DNA of 64,000 nt from Sphingobacteriales bacterium (GTDB lineage: Bacteria > Bacteroidota > Bacteroidia > Chitinophagales > Chitinophagaceae). Location of the stretch: NCBI GenBank assembly GCA_003963365.1, contig RXJG01000002.1, positions 513,722-577,721 of the forward strand, written 5' to 3'. The notes under the pieces were generated by a model, which saw only the letters and a list, made by a program, of their open reading frames with translations, did no database searches and had not been told where the DNA came from. The stretch's first letter is position 1. Each line of letters begins with the position of its first letter. Below are positions 37,815 to 48,383 of this stretch, in pieces. The translations under genes and the position numbers were made by a program.

Positions 37815-38369
37815 TTAGCTGAATTGCATTGTTGAAACATGTTCAAATGTTCTTGTAAATCGCTTTACATTTCTTGTGTTTTGTCCCCAAGCGATTGCTT
37901 GTGTTGCATAAGTGTCAACATTGCATATATTATTGATGAATATTCTGTTGTCTGTAATTACAACCGAGAACATCTGGTCAGCCCAAGTGATGATGCCAAA
38001 AATTTCTGTATAAGCTTCGATGAAGCCCTTGTTGTCAACTTTTATTTGCCATTTTAGCTCTTGTAGTGTCGCTTTAACAGCCTTATAATTGTCTTGCTTC
38101 GAAAGATTTGTTTCTAACTCTGTTAGCCGTAACGAGTTCTTTTGATGCAAGTAAAGTAGTCCCGCCGTAAGTGGAAACACAATAAAAATGGCGAAGTACG
38201 GCGACTTATAGTGTCCTTCTTGGTTGATGAACCCTTTCGCTATCAAGAACCAGAAGAAAATCGAGAGACCTGTCACAATAAAAGTGTCCATATAGTACCG
38301 TCGCTTTCGTCCTCTCGACAAGTGCAAGCGTTTTGTTTGTGTCATCTCTTGCTGCTGTAGGGTTGTCAT
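37815..38369 (-). CDS. hypothetical membrane protein with two TM helices
   Basis: 184 aa; TFIVTGLSIFFWFLIAKGF and SPYFAIFIVFPLTAGLLYL. Confidence 0.6.
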   Translation of the reverse strand: MTTLQQQEMTQTKRLHLSRGRKRRYYMDTFIVTGLSIFFWFLIAKGFINQEGHYKSPYFAIFIVFPLTAGLLYLHQKNSLRLTELETNLSKQDNYKAVKATLQELKWQIKVDNKGFIEAYTEIFGIITWADQMFSVVITDNRIFINNICNVDTYATQAIAWGQNTRNVKRFTRTFEHVSTMQFS

Positions 38370-38908
38370 TGCATTTTAGCTAACTCAAAAATATGCGAAA
38401 GTTCCTCTTTGTTCAAACTTGAGCTTTTTTAAATAATAATTTAATTATCAAAAGATAAGAAAAAATGTTTTTGGAATAAAACTTTCGCAAATACAAATTT
38501 CTATTATCCGTTGCAAACGTTTATAATCGGATCTAATGTCTCCAATACCTTGGTTGGTTTCTGCCCTCATGCTTTGGTTCCTGTCCCCGGGAAACAAATA
38601 TCACAACCGGCATTATTATTCTTGTAATTCAAGGCAGTGAAGAATCTGAGAGAGCAGGAAAAATACCTCTTTAGTGGTATTGTTTATATTTAAGTAATCC
38701 ATTAACTTGTATGTAAATATTTAGTTGAAAAAGTCTGCACTTTAAAAACATCAATCCTCCTTTAGAAAATAAATAGCTTTAAACATCTTCGGTGGTGGTT
38801 ATCGGGTCTCATACCTCTGGCGATAACCTGTTCAAATAACAAGTCCGTTACTCCTGATAAGTTTACTTAAGGAAAATAAGTAAATACCTGACAAATAAAA
38901 TATACCGT

Positions 38909-40384
38909 ATGGCAAAGAAAGTAACTATTAAGTGTTTAGTGGTTGGATGCCTGATTTTATTAATGCAGCCGGCAAATGCACAAAAAGGTGCACAATCAGA
39001 TCTTTTGCAGGGCAGGGTGTTGGAAGCAGGGTCAAACTCACCTGTTAAAAATGCAAAGGTGGTAATATATAATGCGGATGATAATAGTGTATTATTCAGA
39101 AAAAGTACAGATGATAAAGGTGTGTATGAAATAGTGTATGGTAATTTGCGAAATTTCAGGATTGAAGTTTCAAAAGTTTTTTATGAAAGCAATAGTGCAG
39201 GCCCTTATAATATAAGAGAAATTTTTTCATCCCCTAACCGGTCTATCCCTGATATTTTTTTAAAAAGCAACCTTGTATTTACACCGCCCAAAATTGATAC
39301 CCCTTTACCACAGGTACTTTTTGAAAGAAGAGTAAAGGAAGAACATATTTTTCCAAACGAAGACATTTTTGAATTGATCTATGCACTAAACCCGGGGCTG
39401 GATCGCCACAGGCCCATACCTTCCAATACACGTTTGGTAATGCCAAAGTTTCCCCGTCCTGAAAAAAGGGTGCGTAAGTCATTTCGTAAATCCCATAAAA
39501 AGGAAGTAAAGCCTGATAAAGAGCAAACAGCAAAATACCAAAGTAATACAACTGCTTTTAATGAAGTTTCAGCCAGATTTATTGCTGCTAACATACGGGC
39601 GGGAAGAGGTGTATCAGCAGATGCGGTACCGGCTGTTAAAAGATCATTGGAGACACTGGGTTCAGCAATAAATCAGTTTAAACAAAAAGCTTCCCATACA
39701 AGCAAAGCAGCATTAACGATAATGAACAGTGAATTAAGTATACTAAACCAGCTGTTGCAAAAAACAGTATCAGAAAACATCCTTTCATCCGAAACACGGG
39801 ATAAATATTATGCTATTAAAGAAAATATAGAACAATATTTTCATGTAGTATTTTTTAATGCGGGTGGGTTAAAACAAAATGAGTATAAGTTTGCTGTTAT
39901 GACGGGTGAAATAAAAAGAACGATTGTTTTCCATCCGGTTAAAAATAACAATGCTTCATTTTTTTCAATAAGTCTGCTGGGCGTGAATACAGTTAGTAGT
40001 TTGTACGGGACGAATCAATATGCAGCAACATTTTTATTTTCCGATCCCAATGATCCAAGACCATTTAATATTTATGTTTTTATTAATGACCCTGTAACCG
40101 GACAGGCAAGAAATTCTCCCGAAGAAAAAATATTTGACATTACCTATTTTCCTCCGGGGCTGGAAGCTGAAGACCCCATCAAGCCGGGTAATTTGCCGGC
40201 ATCGGTATCCACAGCATCTATTCCTCCTGCGAAGTTTACTTTCGTTATAGAAGATGCAAAACACAACCGGACCAGTTATGAAAAATATCTTGACCAGGAA
40301 ACATATAAAGATGAATCTGTAAGCTGGAGTCTTTTTCATAAAAGACCTTATAAACTGGTATTTTATTTAAACAATAACCAATGA
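38909..40384 (+). CDS. secreted hypothetical protein with carboxypeptidase-regulatory-like and LysM-like segments
   Basis: Signal peptide; DLLQGRVLEAGSNSPVKNAKVVIYN; IFELIYALNPGLDRHRPIPSNTRLVMPKFP; ATGA overlap with next gene. Confidence 0.65.
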   Translation: MAKKVTIKCLVVGCLILLMQPANAQKGAQSDLLQGRVLEAGSNSPVKNAKVVIYNADDNSVLFRKSTDDKGVYEIVYGNLRNFRIEVSKVFYESNSAGPYNIREIFSSPNRSIPDIFLKSNLVFTPPKIDTPLPQVLFERRVKEEHIFPNEDIFELIYALNPGLDRHRPIPSNTRLVMPKFPRPEKRVRKSFRKSHKKEVKPDKEQTAKYQSNTTAFNEVSARFIAANIRAGRGVSADAVPAVKRSLETLGSAINQFKQKASHTSKAALTIMNSELSILNQLLQKTVSENILSSETRDKYYAIKENIEQYFHVVFFNAGGLKQNEYKFAVMTGEIKRTIVFHPVKNNNASFFSISLLGVNTVSSLYGTNQYAATFLFSDPNDPRPFNIYVFINDPVTGQARNSPEEKIFDITYFPPGLEAEDPIKPGNLPASVSTASIPPAKFTFVIEDAKHNRTSYEKYLDQETYKDESVSWSLFHKRPYKLVFYLNNNQ

Positions 40385-40986
40385 AAGTAAAAACAACAAT
40401 GCTGTCGATCCTTAAATCGAGGGTAATTTTAGTTACCGCTTTGTTTGGGGTATTTGGTGGTGCACTTTCTTTATTATTAAAGATTGATGAAATGCAGCGA
40501 TATTATGTGGCGCTGTCAATGCTGGTAGCGTTTCTTATCAGCCTGCTCTTATCCTTTTTATTGAAAGGATCTTTAAAAGGCCGCATGAAACAAACATTAA
40601 AAATAATACTGAGTGTGGGCTTTGTTTTATTTATTGTTTCAGCTCTTTATCATACTAAGATATTTCTTGAAAAGACAATGGCATACCACTATCCCGCCGG
40701 CAGCAGGACAAGCTACCTGGTAAAAGCAAATAATTATTCAGAAGATGGAAAAAAAAGAAAAGCGCTTAATGCAGCAATGACAGATGAGGAACTGCTTTAT
40801 CAGCAATTAGGAGGGCCTGGTGGTAAGCGGCATTTATGGGATTCGGGTGAAATTGATTCTAATACATTTAGCCTGATTACGAGTTACATTATATTGATCA
40901 TCTTTTTTTCAGGCAGTGTATTTGCCCTTTTAGAAATACTTTCATTAACTAATGCATCCAATCTTGCCAGGACGGATGGATTGTAG
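40381..40986 (+). CDS. hypothetical membrane protein of PAAR cassette
   Basis: 201 aa, several TM helices, translationally coupled to upstream ORF. Confidence 0.65.
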   Translation: MKVKTTMLSILKSRVILVTALFGVFGGALSLLLKIDEMQRYYVALSMLVAFLISLLLSFLLKGSLKGRMKQTLKIILSVGFVLFIVSALYHTKIFLEKTMAYHYPAGSRTSYLVKANNYSEDGKKRKALNAAMTDEELLYQQLGGPGGKRHLWDSGEIDSNTFSLITSYIILIIFFSGSVFALLEILSLTNASNLARTDGL

Positions 40987-40990
40987 GCAC

Positions 40991-41287
40991 ATGCATAGTT
41001 GTCCATTAATAACAGGAGGTATTCCTCATAACGGTGGTCCGGTTATTGGGCCGGGATGTACAACCGTATTAATTGAGGGCAAGCCGGCATCAGTAGCAGG
41101 TGATGTGTTACAATGCAATGGTGCAATGGATACAATCGTTACAGGTTCGGCCAGTGTTTTAATTAATAATAAACCTGCTGCAAGAATTGGTGACAAAACC
41201 GCACATGGCGGAACTATTATTACTGGCAGTTCGAATGTACAGATAGGGGTTAACTCAAAGCAATACTCAACTCAATATAGTTTATAA
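40991..41287 (+). CDS. PAAR domain-containing protein
   Basis: GGIPHNGGPVIGPGCTTVLIEGKPASVAGDVLQCNG...SVLINNKPAARIGDKTAHGGTIITGSSNVQIG. Confidence 0.9.
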   Translation: MHSCPLITGGIPHNGGPVIGPGCTTVLIEGKPASVAGDVLQCNGAMDTIVTGSASVLINNKPAARIGDKTAHGGTIITGSSNVQIGVNSKQYSTQYSL

Positions 41288-41414
41288 ACACGGTTCATTA
41301 CGATACCTGGTTCATCTTAAAAGATCACCTGTTTACTTATATAAAATAGCCTATGAACGAGAGGAAAATCATTTTCATCAAATAACAATAAAAAGGGTAA
41401 CAGGCAACAGCTAA

Positions 41415-42185
41415 TTATTCCATCCGGTAAATGATGGATAACATCTTATACAAATCCGGGTGATGAGCCTGCAGTAATCCAGGCTGTTCAAAAAAATATT
41501 CGGAAACAACGGCAAAGAATTCTACGGTATTTTTAGCCGCATAACTATGAATAACGGAATGGCCATTTCTTATTTGTTCAGTTGTGGCATACATCAGTTG
41601 TTTCCATTGCTCCACGTATTTTCTTTCTAAAATTATTTCGGGCACACCATCCATGGTGCCATCCATTTTATCAACCAGGTGTACAAATTCATGTATGGCA
41701 GTATTGTGTACGCTGTTGTTGTCAATAAATCCCTGTCTTAATTGCCATTTCGTAATAATCATGGTATTTTGTAAACCACCCGTTCCCACCATGCCGGCAA
41801 TATAACGGTCTGTTCCTTCCTGGTCAAAGTCTTCATTAAATGCACCCGGGTACACTAATACTTCGTGCAGGTTAATATATTGCCAGTCGGTAATGGCAAA
41901 TACAGGGATCACCGCTGCAGAAGCAATTAATAACAGGTCAATATCTTCCACCACAGCATTTACACCGGTTATTTTGGTGGCAGCTAAAAACTGTTCCACT
42001 CTTTTTTCAAAATGTGCCCGGCCGGTGCTATCTAACCGGCGGTAGAATTTTACATAAGCTTCCAGCAGTTCTTTATAATTTTCGGGCAGCGGTGTAACCA
42101 CTTTTTCTTTATTCTTTCGAAAAGCAAAGAGTGTTAGCAGTACGATTAAAAACATGACCAGCAGAATTTGAAACACCATGACCAT
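41415..42185 (-). CDS. M90 family (MtfA-like) zinc metallopeptidase
   Basis: NTAIHEFVHLVDKMDGTMDGVPEI; EFFAVVSEYFFEQP. Confidence 0.9.
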   Translation of the reverse strand: MVMVFQILLVMFLIVLLTLFAFRKNKEKVVTPLPENYKELLEAYVKFYRRLDSTGRAHFEKRVEQFLAATKITGVNAVVEDIDLLLIASAAVIPVFAITDWQYINLHEVLVYPGAFNEDFDQEGTDRYIAGMVGTGGLQNTMIITKWQLRQGFIDNNSVHNTAIHEFVHLVDKMDGTMDGVPEIILERKYVEQWKQLMYATTEQIRNGHSVIHSYAAKNTVEFFAVVSEYFFEQPGLLQAHHPDLYKMLSIIYRME

Positions 42186-42306
42186 AGTTTAGTGAAGATA
42201 AACAACCTTATTAACTTAACTCGCTGCCATAATAACACATTTCGCTATCCGGCACAATTTTTAACGCAGCATTACTGATATTATATTTTTCACTAAAAGA
42301 AAAAAC

Positions 42307-42705
42307 ATGTACTACAATCAGTCATGCGCCGCAAAAGGCAACGCTTACGCAGGTTCCGCCAGGTCGGGATTTATGCGTTCATTACAAAGGGCTGCTGTAA
42401 ACATTTACAAAACCAGCAACAGTTATGAAATGCTGGTGTTTGCACCCGGCCGTATTAAAGAACATTTTCATCTTGATGTAGATGGAAATGAGTTATCGGT
42501 TTCTTACACACCACCGGAAGGTTTCCCCCGCCCCGATTGGGTAGTGAGGGAATACAGCCGGGGTGGATTTAAACGCAGTTTCACACTGGATGAAACGATT
42601 GACAGGCAAAACATCACCGCCAAATATGTGGATGGTGTGCTGCAGGTTAGTTTGCCCATTATCCCCGGTAAAGAAGCTACCAAAAAAGAAATCGTAATTA
42701 ACTAA
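42307..42705 (+). CDS. Hsp20/alpha-crystallin family protein
   Basis: YEMLVFAPGRIKEHFHLDVDGNELSVSY...GGFKRSFTLDETIDRQNITAKYVDGVLQVSLPI. Confidence 0.9.
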   Translation: MYYNQSCAAKGNAYAGSARSGFMRSLQRAAVNIYKTSNSYEMLVFAPGRIKEHFHLDVDGNELSVSYTPPEGFPRPDWVVREYSRGGFKRSFTLDETIDRQNITAKYVDGVLQVSLPIIPGKEATKKEIVIN

Positions 42706-42721
42706 GCGATTTAAACAAAGT

Positions 42722-42754
42722 AAAGGTGATTGTGAAAGCAATCACCTTTTTTTA
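42722..42754 (+). terminator. Rho-independent terminator-like hairpin
   Basis: AAAGGTGATTGTgaaaGCAATCACCTTTTTTT. Confidence 0.85.
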
Positions 42755-42917
42755 TCCAAAACCAGGATATATACAGCCAGTGAACGGACTTTACTTTGTC
42801 ATAATGGCAATGGTATTATTTGTTTCCTTATTAACTGAACAATTGTTTTGCTTAATCCTGCCACATTTAAGAACTTTAGGAAGATAACTTGATTATTTAT
42901 TTTTAAAACCAACTAAA

Positions 42918-43211
42918 ATGATCATCGTACACGATATTTTTATCTGCAAACCGGGGAATGCTTCCAAACTCGCCAAACTGTTTAAAGAAGTAATGTCTGC
43001 CATGAGTGAATTTGATTGTGTTATGACGGATATGACCGGTCAGTACAACCGGGTTATAATGGTTACTAAATATGAAAATCTTGGAGCGTATGAAAAGAAT
43101 TTTGAAAAATATATGCAGGATACTGATGAGATGAAAAAGATGAAGGAGATGATGAAAGGATATACTGATCTTTATCTCTCCGGATCAAGGGAGATATATA
43201 GAATCATGTAA
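42918..43211 (+). CDS. conserved hypothetical protein (dimeric alpha-beta barrel/ABM-like)
   Basis: MIIVHDIFICKPGNASKLAKLFKEVMSAM...REIYRIM. Confidence 0.6.
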   Translation: MIIVHDIFICKPGNASKLAKLFKEVMSAMSEFDCVMTDMTGQYNRVIMVTKYENLGAYEKNFEKYMQDTDEMKKMKEMMKGYTDLYLSGSREIYRIM

Positions 43212-43227
43212 CAGATTATTCTGTACA

Positions 43228-43398
43228 TCAATGGGGATTTTCTTCTGCATCCACATCTGCTTTGTCGTGCTTTGGATGCGGATAATCATCTTTTAGCAGT
43301 TTTTCTAATTCACCCTCATCTTTAATGTTGCTACGGATAAAAAAAATTAGCAGTACCAGCACAGCAAAGCCAACAGCAATAATTATATACCAGTTCAT
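43228..43398 (-). CDS. small single-TM hypothetical protein
   Basis: MNWYIIIAVGFAVLVLLIFFIRSNIKDEGELEKLLKDDYPHPKHDKADVDAEENPH. Confidence 0.6.
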   Translation of the reverse strand: MNWYIIIAVGFAVLVLLIFFIRSNIKDEGELEKLLKDDYPHPKHDKADVDAEENPH

Positions 43399-43740
43399 AT
43401 CAATATTTTTAATTAACAAGGAACAAAAGCCGGTTATAGTATTTGTCAAGGGTAATAAAAGTTTACATATTGTGAACAGCATTTATCTGCCTGTGTATAA
43501 TTATGATTTGAATGTGCACACTAACATTAATTTAAAGATATGATAACATTATGTTAATACGTTTTCATTTTACTCATTGGTGCCTGTGCTGGCTAAAAAA
43601 GAAAACCATGACGGAGGTAGTCAAATCATATTTAATTTTATAAGAGAGCACAAACAGGATATTTATCAGGCCAATTTTTCATGGATGGAGAAGTATGGAT
43701 TAGCTGCGTTGGATATTCTTAACTTAGGTAAAATATTTTT

Positions 43741-44505
43741 ATGTATTCTTCACGCCGGAAATTTATTCAAACGACTATCACCGCTTCTGCCGGATTGAGC
43801 CTTGTTTCTTATTTAAATGCGATGTCATTACCGGCAGGCATTAATAAAAAAGTAGTTTGTGTGGGTGGTCATCCGGATGATCCTGAAAGTGGTTGTGGTG
43901 GTACGTTAGCAAAGTTTATTAAAGCCGGGTATGAAGTAACAATTATTTATCTCACCAGTGGTGAAGCAGGAATAAAAGGAAAAACGCATGAAGAAGCTGC
44001 ATCAATCAGGACCAAAGAAGCCATTGCAGCCTGTAAAATATTGGAAGCAAAACCTGTTTTTGCCGGGCAAATTGATGGCGATACTGTTATCAGCAATGAA
44101 TGGTTTAATAAAATTAATAAACTAATTGAAGCAGAAAAACCGGCAATCGTATTCACACACTGGCCAATCGATTCACATAAAGATCACCAGGCTGCCAGCA
44201 TATTAACGATTCAGGCATGGATGAAGAGCGATCGTTCTTTTGAATTATATTTTTTTGAAGTTTGTGCCGGCGCCCAAACAATGAGTTTTAAACCGACCGA
44301 TTATATAGACATTACCGATACCAGGGAATTAAAACGAAAAGCAGTGTATGAGCATATAAGCCAGGTCCCCGAAAGTATATATAATGCCGTTGATTGTAAC
44401 CATGCGTTAATGGAACAACGCAGGGGTAAGGAAATAAATGTAACATATGCTGAAGCCTTTGTCAGGATGGACGAATCAGTAAAGCATGGCTTATTGATCA
44501 GGTAA
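43741..44505 (+). CDS. PIG-L family deacetylase
   Basis: [54 protein letters not shown]. Confidence 0.92.
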   Translation: MYSSRRKFIQTTITASAGLSLVSYLNAMSLPAGINKKVVCVGGHPDDPESGCGGTLAKFIKAGYEVTIIYLTSGEAGIKGKTHEEAASIRTKEAIAACKILEAKPVFAGQIDGDTVISNEWFNKINKLIEAEKPAIVFTHWPIDSHKDHQAASILTIQAWMKSDRSFELYFFEVCAGAQTMSFKPTDYIDITDTRELKRKAVYEHISQVPESIYNAVDCNHALMEQRRGKEINVTYAEAFVRMDESVKHGLLIR

Positions 44506-44508
44506 TAG

Positions 44509-45783
44509 CTAAAATGGTTCCGTAATAGATTTGGCAAAAGGTGAAAATGATTTCACACCTTCTTCTGTCATGTACACACAATCTTCCAGTCTTACACCAA
44601 ACTCACCCGGTAATGAAATGGTTGGTTCTATACTAAAACACATTCCCGGTTGTAATAACTGCTTGTTCCCTTTCACCATATTACCCCATTCATGCCCGTC
44701 CATTCCTATACCATGGCCGGTGCGGTGTGGTAACCCCGGTAATTTATAACCCGGTCCAAAGCCTGCGTCCGTAATCACTTTTCTTGCCGCAGCATCCACC
44801 ATTTCACAGGCAACGCCTTTTTTGGCAGTATTAAAACCTGCTAATTGTGATTGCTGTTCAAGATTCCATACCTGTAATTGTTTAGCAGTGGGTTCGTTGC
44901 CAAATACAACGGTTCGGGTTATGTCAGATGCATAACCTTCCACACTGCAGCCGCAATCCATCAAAACGATATCGCCTTTCTTTAATGTTTGTGGTTTAGT
45001 ACTGCCATGTGGAAAAGAAGAGGATACGCCAAACAAAACCAGGCCGCCACCACCATTACCACCTAACTGGTCATGTGCCACAGCAATGATTTCGGCTAAC
45101 TCACCCTGCGTCATTCCTTCTCTTAGCTGACTGATGCCATGTTTTATTGCAGCTACCGTAATATCAGCCGCTTTTTGCATTAGTGCCAATTCTGCTGTAG
45201 ATTTTGTAAGGCGGCAGGGCATCGTTATGGGTGTGCCACTTACATAATTATAGGCGCCTCCCTCTTTGCGCATGCCATCCACAATAAAAAAACGTACTCT
45301 TTCTTCAATACCAATATTGCCGGAGCGATAACCAGCATCTTTAAAAACTTTTATCATTTGTGCATAAGGACTTTCATCTTCCTGCCACACATACACGTTT
45401 TTTCCTATAGTGATTAATTCTCTTAAACGGGCTTCTTCAAAACCCGGACATACATAACTTACCTCACCTTTAGCTGGTATAATAGCTACCATGGGTCTTT
45501 CACTGGGCCACCAGCTGATGCCGGTAAAGTATTTTAAAGAAGTACCAGAGTCGATTACTAATGCGGCTATCTTTTGTTCATTCATTAACCGTTGGGCTTT
45601 GGCCACTCTTTCCTTTCTTTCTTCAGTTGTAATTGGTTTAACATCACCCGTAAGTGGTTTTAATTCCAATGCAGGCTCCTGTAATAATTTTTTTTGATTC
45701 CCTGCATAACTGCTAATACCGGGAATAAATGCTGATGCTGAAAGAGCTGAGAGCTTTAAAAAGTCCGTTCTTTTTAGTTTCAT
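44509..45783 (-). CDS. M24 family metallopeptidase (Xaa-Pro peptidase-like)
   Basis: DIVLMDCGCSVEGYASDITRTVVFG; GLPHRTGHGIGMDGHE; SIEPTISLPGEFGVRLEDC. Confidence 0.92.
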   Translation of the reverse strand: MKLKRTDFLKLSALSASAFIPGISSYAGNQKKLLQEPALELKPLTGDVKPITTEERKERVAKAQRLMNEQKIAALVIDSGTSLKYFTGISWWPSERPMVAIIPAKGEVSYVCPGFEEARLRELITIGKNVYVWQEDESPYAQMIKVFKDAGYRSGNIGIEERVRFFIVDGMRKEGGAYNYVSGTPITMPCRLTKSTAELALMQKAADITVAAIKHGISQLREGMTQGELAEIIAVAHDQLGGNGGGGLVLFGVSSSFPHGSTKPQTLKKGDIVLMDCGCSVEGYASDITRTVVFGNEPTAKQLQVWNLEQQSQLAGFNTAKKGVACEMVDAAARKVITDAGFGPGYKLPGLPHRTGHGIGMDGHEWGNMVKGNKQLLQPGMCFSIEPTISLPGEFGVRLEDCVYMTEEGVKSFSPFAKSITEPF

Positions 45784-45847
45784 ATCGTTTACTTTAGAAT
45801 AAGGTTAAAGATAAAATAATTAAATCAGCTGAAGCGGTTGTAAAAAA

Positions 45848-48289
45848 TTAATCATTGGAGTATTTATTCTCCAGCAGTTTTTCTTTAAAACTGGTACCAA
45901 AAGTATAAGCAAATGTAACCACAATAGCCCTTGAATCAACTTTGCCATACCGGTTGTAGGAGAAATTACTTGCTTTTAACTCTGAGCCATATTTTAAGGT
46001 ATTGAAAATATCTGTTACTGCTAAACTCAATCGTCCATTTCCTTTTTTGCCGAGCTTTTGCTGAAAACCCATATCAGCGTAATAAGTAGCAATTCGTTTT
46101 CCCTGTGGTAAGGCAATGGGTGAATTATAAACTCCGGTAAGCTGCAACTTGCTTCCTTTCCATAAAATAAAATTATTGATCAACTTTCCGTGCCAGCTTA
46201 CTACATCATTACTTAATTCCTGTCCGGCAGCGCTGCCCTTTATGTTTTGTTTGTATAAAGAAGCACTGAGATTAAAATCGTATTTAGAAAAAGGTTTTGC
46301 TGTAAAAACATTTTCAATACCATAAGTAATGACGCTGCCAAAGTTTTGTGGTATAGAAAGTGCTACTCCATTTGTTTGCAAAAGCGTAAACTGACGGATG
46401 CTGTTGCTGGCATTACGGTAATAGGCTACCGCATAATAAGAAATTTTATTCCAGTCTTTATTATAACCTAACTCAAACGAATGAATTAATTCGGGTTTAA
46501 GAGTTGGATTACCACCATGCTGGTTTAATGTATCAGTTACGTCAATAAAAGGATTGAGTTGTCCAAAACCCGGGCGATTAATTTTTCTGCTATAATTGAA
46601 CCGCCATGTTTCAGAAGAAGATGGATTGAATGCAAGTCCTGCTGAAGGAAAGAGTTTGAAATACTGGTTACTGAAATTTTGATTGGTGGTTTTTACCGTT
46701 CCATTGTTACCTGTTTCTTCCATCCTTACACCAATATCATATTTCCATTTTTGATTATTCGCTTTTCCTGCTGCAGCACTGTACTGTACATACCATGCAT
46801 GTACATTTTCATTGAAACGAAAGTTACTGCTGGCAATTGGATTGGGTGTATAAACTCCATTCTCATAATTGAGTGATTGAAAATTGGCATCTAAATAACG
46901 CAGTGTTGCTTTATAGCCGGTTTCAATCATACCGTTTTCAGTAACCGGGTGAGCAAAATCAACTTTTATATTAGTGGTGCTGCCATTCTCATGATTATTG
47001 GTTCGTTGTAATTGCGGATCGCCAATTTGCCCGTCTGATTCTGTAAGAAATTTTGTAGTAATGCCGGTATTTTGCCCGTCACGTTCAATAGAAGTACTGA
47101 CCATTCCTGTAAGACTAACTTTCTTATTGGCAAATTTTCGTCCGTAGTTTAATACAAACTCGGCTTCTTTACCCCGCTCATATTCATTGGAAAAGCGGTC
47201 GTTCCTGGAAGTAAATGCTTTATTGTTGTTACGGATGGTGTTATTCAGATCTTCATGATTATCCTGGTAATCCAGTACTCCAACAGCTTCCAGTTCAAAA
47301 CTGTTTTTTGTGTCGGGTGAAAAACCAATCACTGCTCTTAAGTTTTGTAATTGATCAAGCCGGTTATCATTACGATGCTGAATTAAATAATATTGATCAG
47401 GTATATCAAAGCTTTGCCGCTCAGCATTTATTTTGCGGATACGACCGGCGAAACGATTATCATAGGCCAATGATAAATTCCAGTTTCCTGTTTTATGACT
47501 GATCATAGCAGCACTGTTGAAACGGGCTTTTGCACCAAAACCAGTTCCTATTGCCAATGCACCATTAGTTCCGTTTTGCCTGTTCTTTTTTAAAACGATA
47601 TTGATGATGCCAGCTTCGCTGTTGGCGTCAAATTGTGCTGATGGGTTATTGATGATCTCTATCCTTTCCACTGCACTGGCTGCAATTTGTTCAGTATTGG
47701 TAATAGCTGAATTTCTGCCGTTGATTAATATTAATGGCGTTTTACCACGTAAAGTTATATTTCCATCTTCATCTACTACAACCGTTGGAGTATTTCGTAA
47801 CAAATCAGTTGCAGTACCTCCGGCCTGTGTAAGCGTTGAAGCTGCATTTAATACTAACCCACGATTCGTTTTTTGAATAACAGGTTTGGTGGAAGTAACA
47901 GTCACATCACCCAATTGCTTTGCTTCTGCAATTAATGTAATTGTTCCTGCATCAATGATTGATTGCTCTTTATTCAAATTGATATTTTGATGATAGGGTT
48001 TATAGCCAATAAGACTTACAGTAAGAAGATAACGTCCTGCAGATAAATTCTCCAGTGTAAACTTCCCGGTAGCATCTGTAAGACTGTTACGTACGGGTTT
48101 GAGAGTATCAGGTAAATTGTATAAGTTGACCGTTGCAAACTCAAGTGGTGTATTCTTATCGGCAACTGTTCCTGTAATGCTTCCTGATTGCTGTGCTGCC
48201 GCAGACATGCTTACAGAGCACATAAGAATAAATAAAACAAAGCGAAGATTTCTCAATTGCAAAAAAATAAATCCTTTAGGTGAAAACAT
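45848..48289 (-). CDS. TonB-dependent receptor/outer-membrane beta-barrel with CarboxypepD-regulatory-like plug extension
   Basis: GSITGTVADKNTPLEFATVNLYN, LINGRNSAITNTEQIAASAVERIEIINNPSAQFDANSEAGIINIVLKK. Confidence 0.9.
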   Translation of the reverse strand: MFSPKGFIFLQLRNLRFVLFILMCSVSMSAAAQQSGSITGTVADKNTPLEFATVNLYNLPDTLKPVRNSLTDATGKFTLENLSAGRYLLTVSLIGYKPYHQNINLNKEQSIIDAGTITLIAEAKQLGDVTVTSTKPVIQKTNRGLVLNAASTLTQAGGTATDLLRNTPTVVVDEDGNITLRGKTPLILINGRNSAITNTEQIAASAVERIEIINNPSAQFDANSEAGIINIVLKKNRQNGTNGALAIGTGFGAKARFNSAAMISHKTGNWNLSLAYDNRFAGRIRKINAERQSFDIPDQYYLIQHRNDNRLDQLQNLRAVIGFSPDTKNSFELEAVGVLDYQDNHEDLNNTIRNNNKAFTSRNDRFSNEYERGKEAEFVLNYGRKFANKKVSLTGMVSTSIERDGQNTGITTKFLTESDGQIGDPQLQRTNNHENGSTTNIKVDFAHPVTENGMIETGYKATLRYLDANFQSLNYENGVYTPNPIASSNFRFNENVHAWYVQYSAAAGKANNQKWKYDIGVRMEETGNNGTVKTTNQNFSNQYFKLFPSAGLAFNPSSSETWRFNYSRKINRPGFGQLNPFIDVTDTLNQHGGNPTLKPELIHSFELGYNKDWNKISYYAVAYYRNASNSIRQFTLLQTNGVALSIPQNFGSVITYGIENVFTAKPFSKYDFNLSASLYKQNIKGSAAGQELSNDVVSWHGKLINNFILWKGSKLQLTGVYNSPIALPQGKRIATYYADMGFQQKLGKKGNGRLSLAVTDIFNTLKYGSELKASNFSYNRYGKVDSRAIVVTFAYTFGTSFKEKLLENKYSND

Positions 48290-48349
48290 AGGGTGTAAAA
48301 ATAAGCAGGTATCAGCAATTCTGGAAGATTTGTTAACTGAATCCATGAA

Positions 48350-48380
48350 GGTGTCCAACATCTTTAAGACGTCAGATACC
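48350..48380. repeat. GGTGTC(T/C)RACAUC-type palindromic repeat
   Basis: GGTGTCCAACATCTTTAAGACGTCAGATACC; reverse complement resembles 53839..53869. Confidence 0.6.
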
Positions 48381-48383
48381 CGG

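Noticed and set aside
37286-37835. ORFs of 62 and 76 aa (MLLSCHSVYAGNLRGFNTDECYNLGDVSC...) as duplicated genes
   Set aside because: They lie wholly within the 253-bp repeat, have composition of repeat DNA and no credible start context; treated as repeat sequence.
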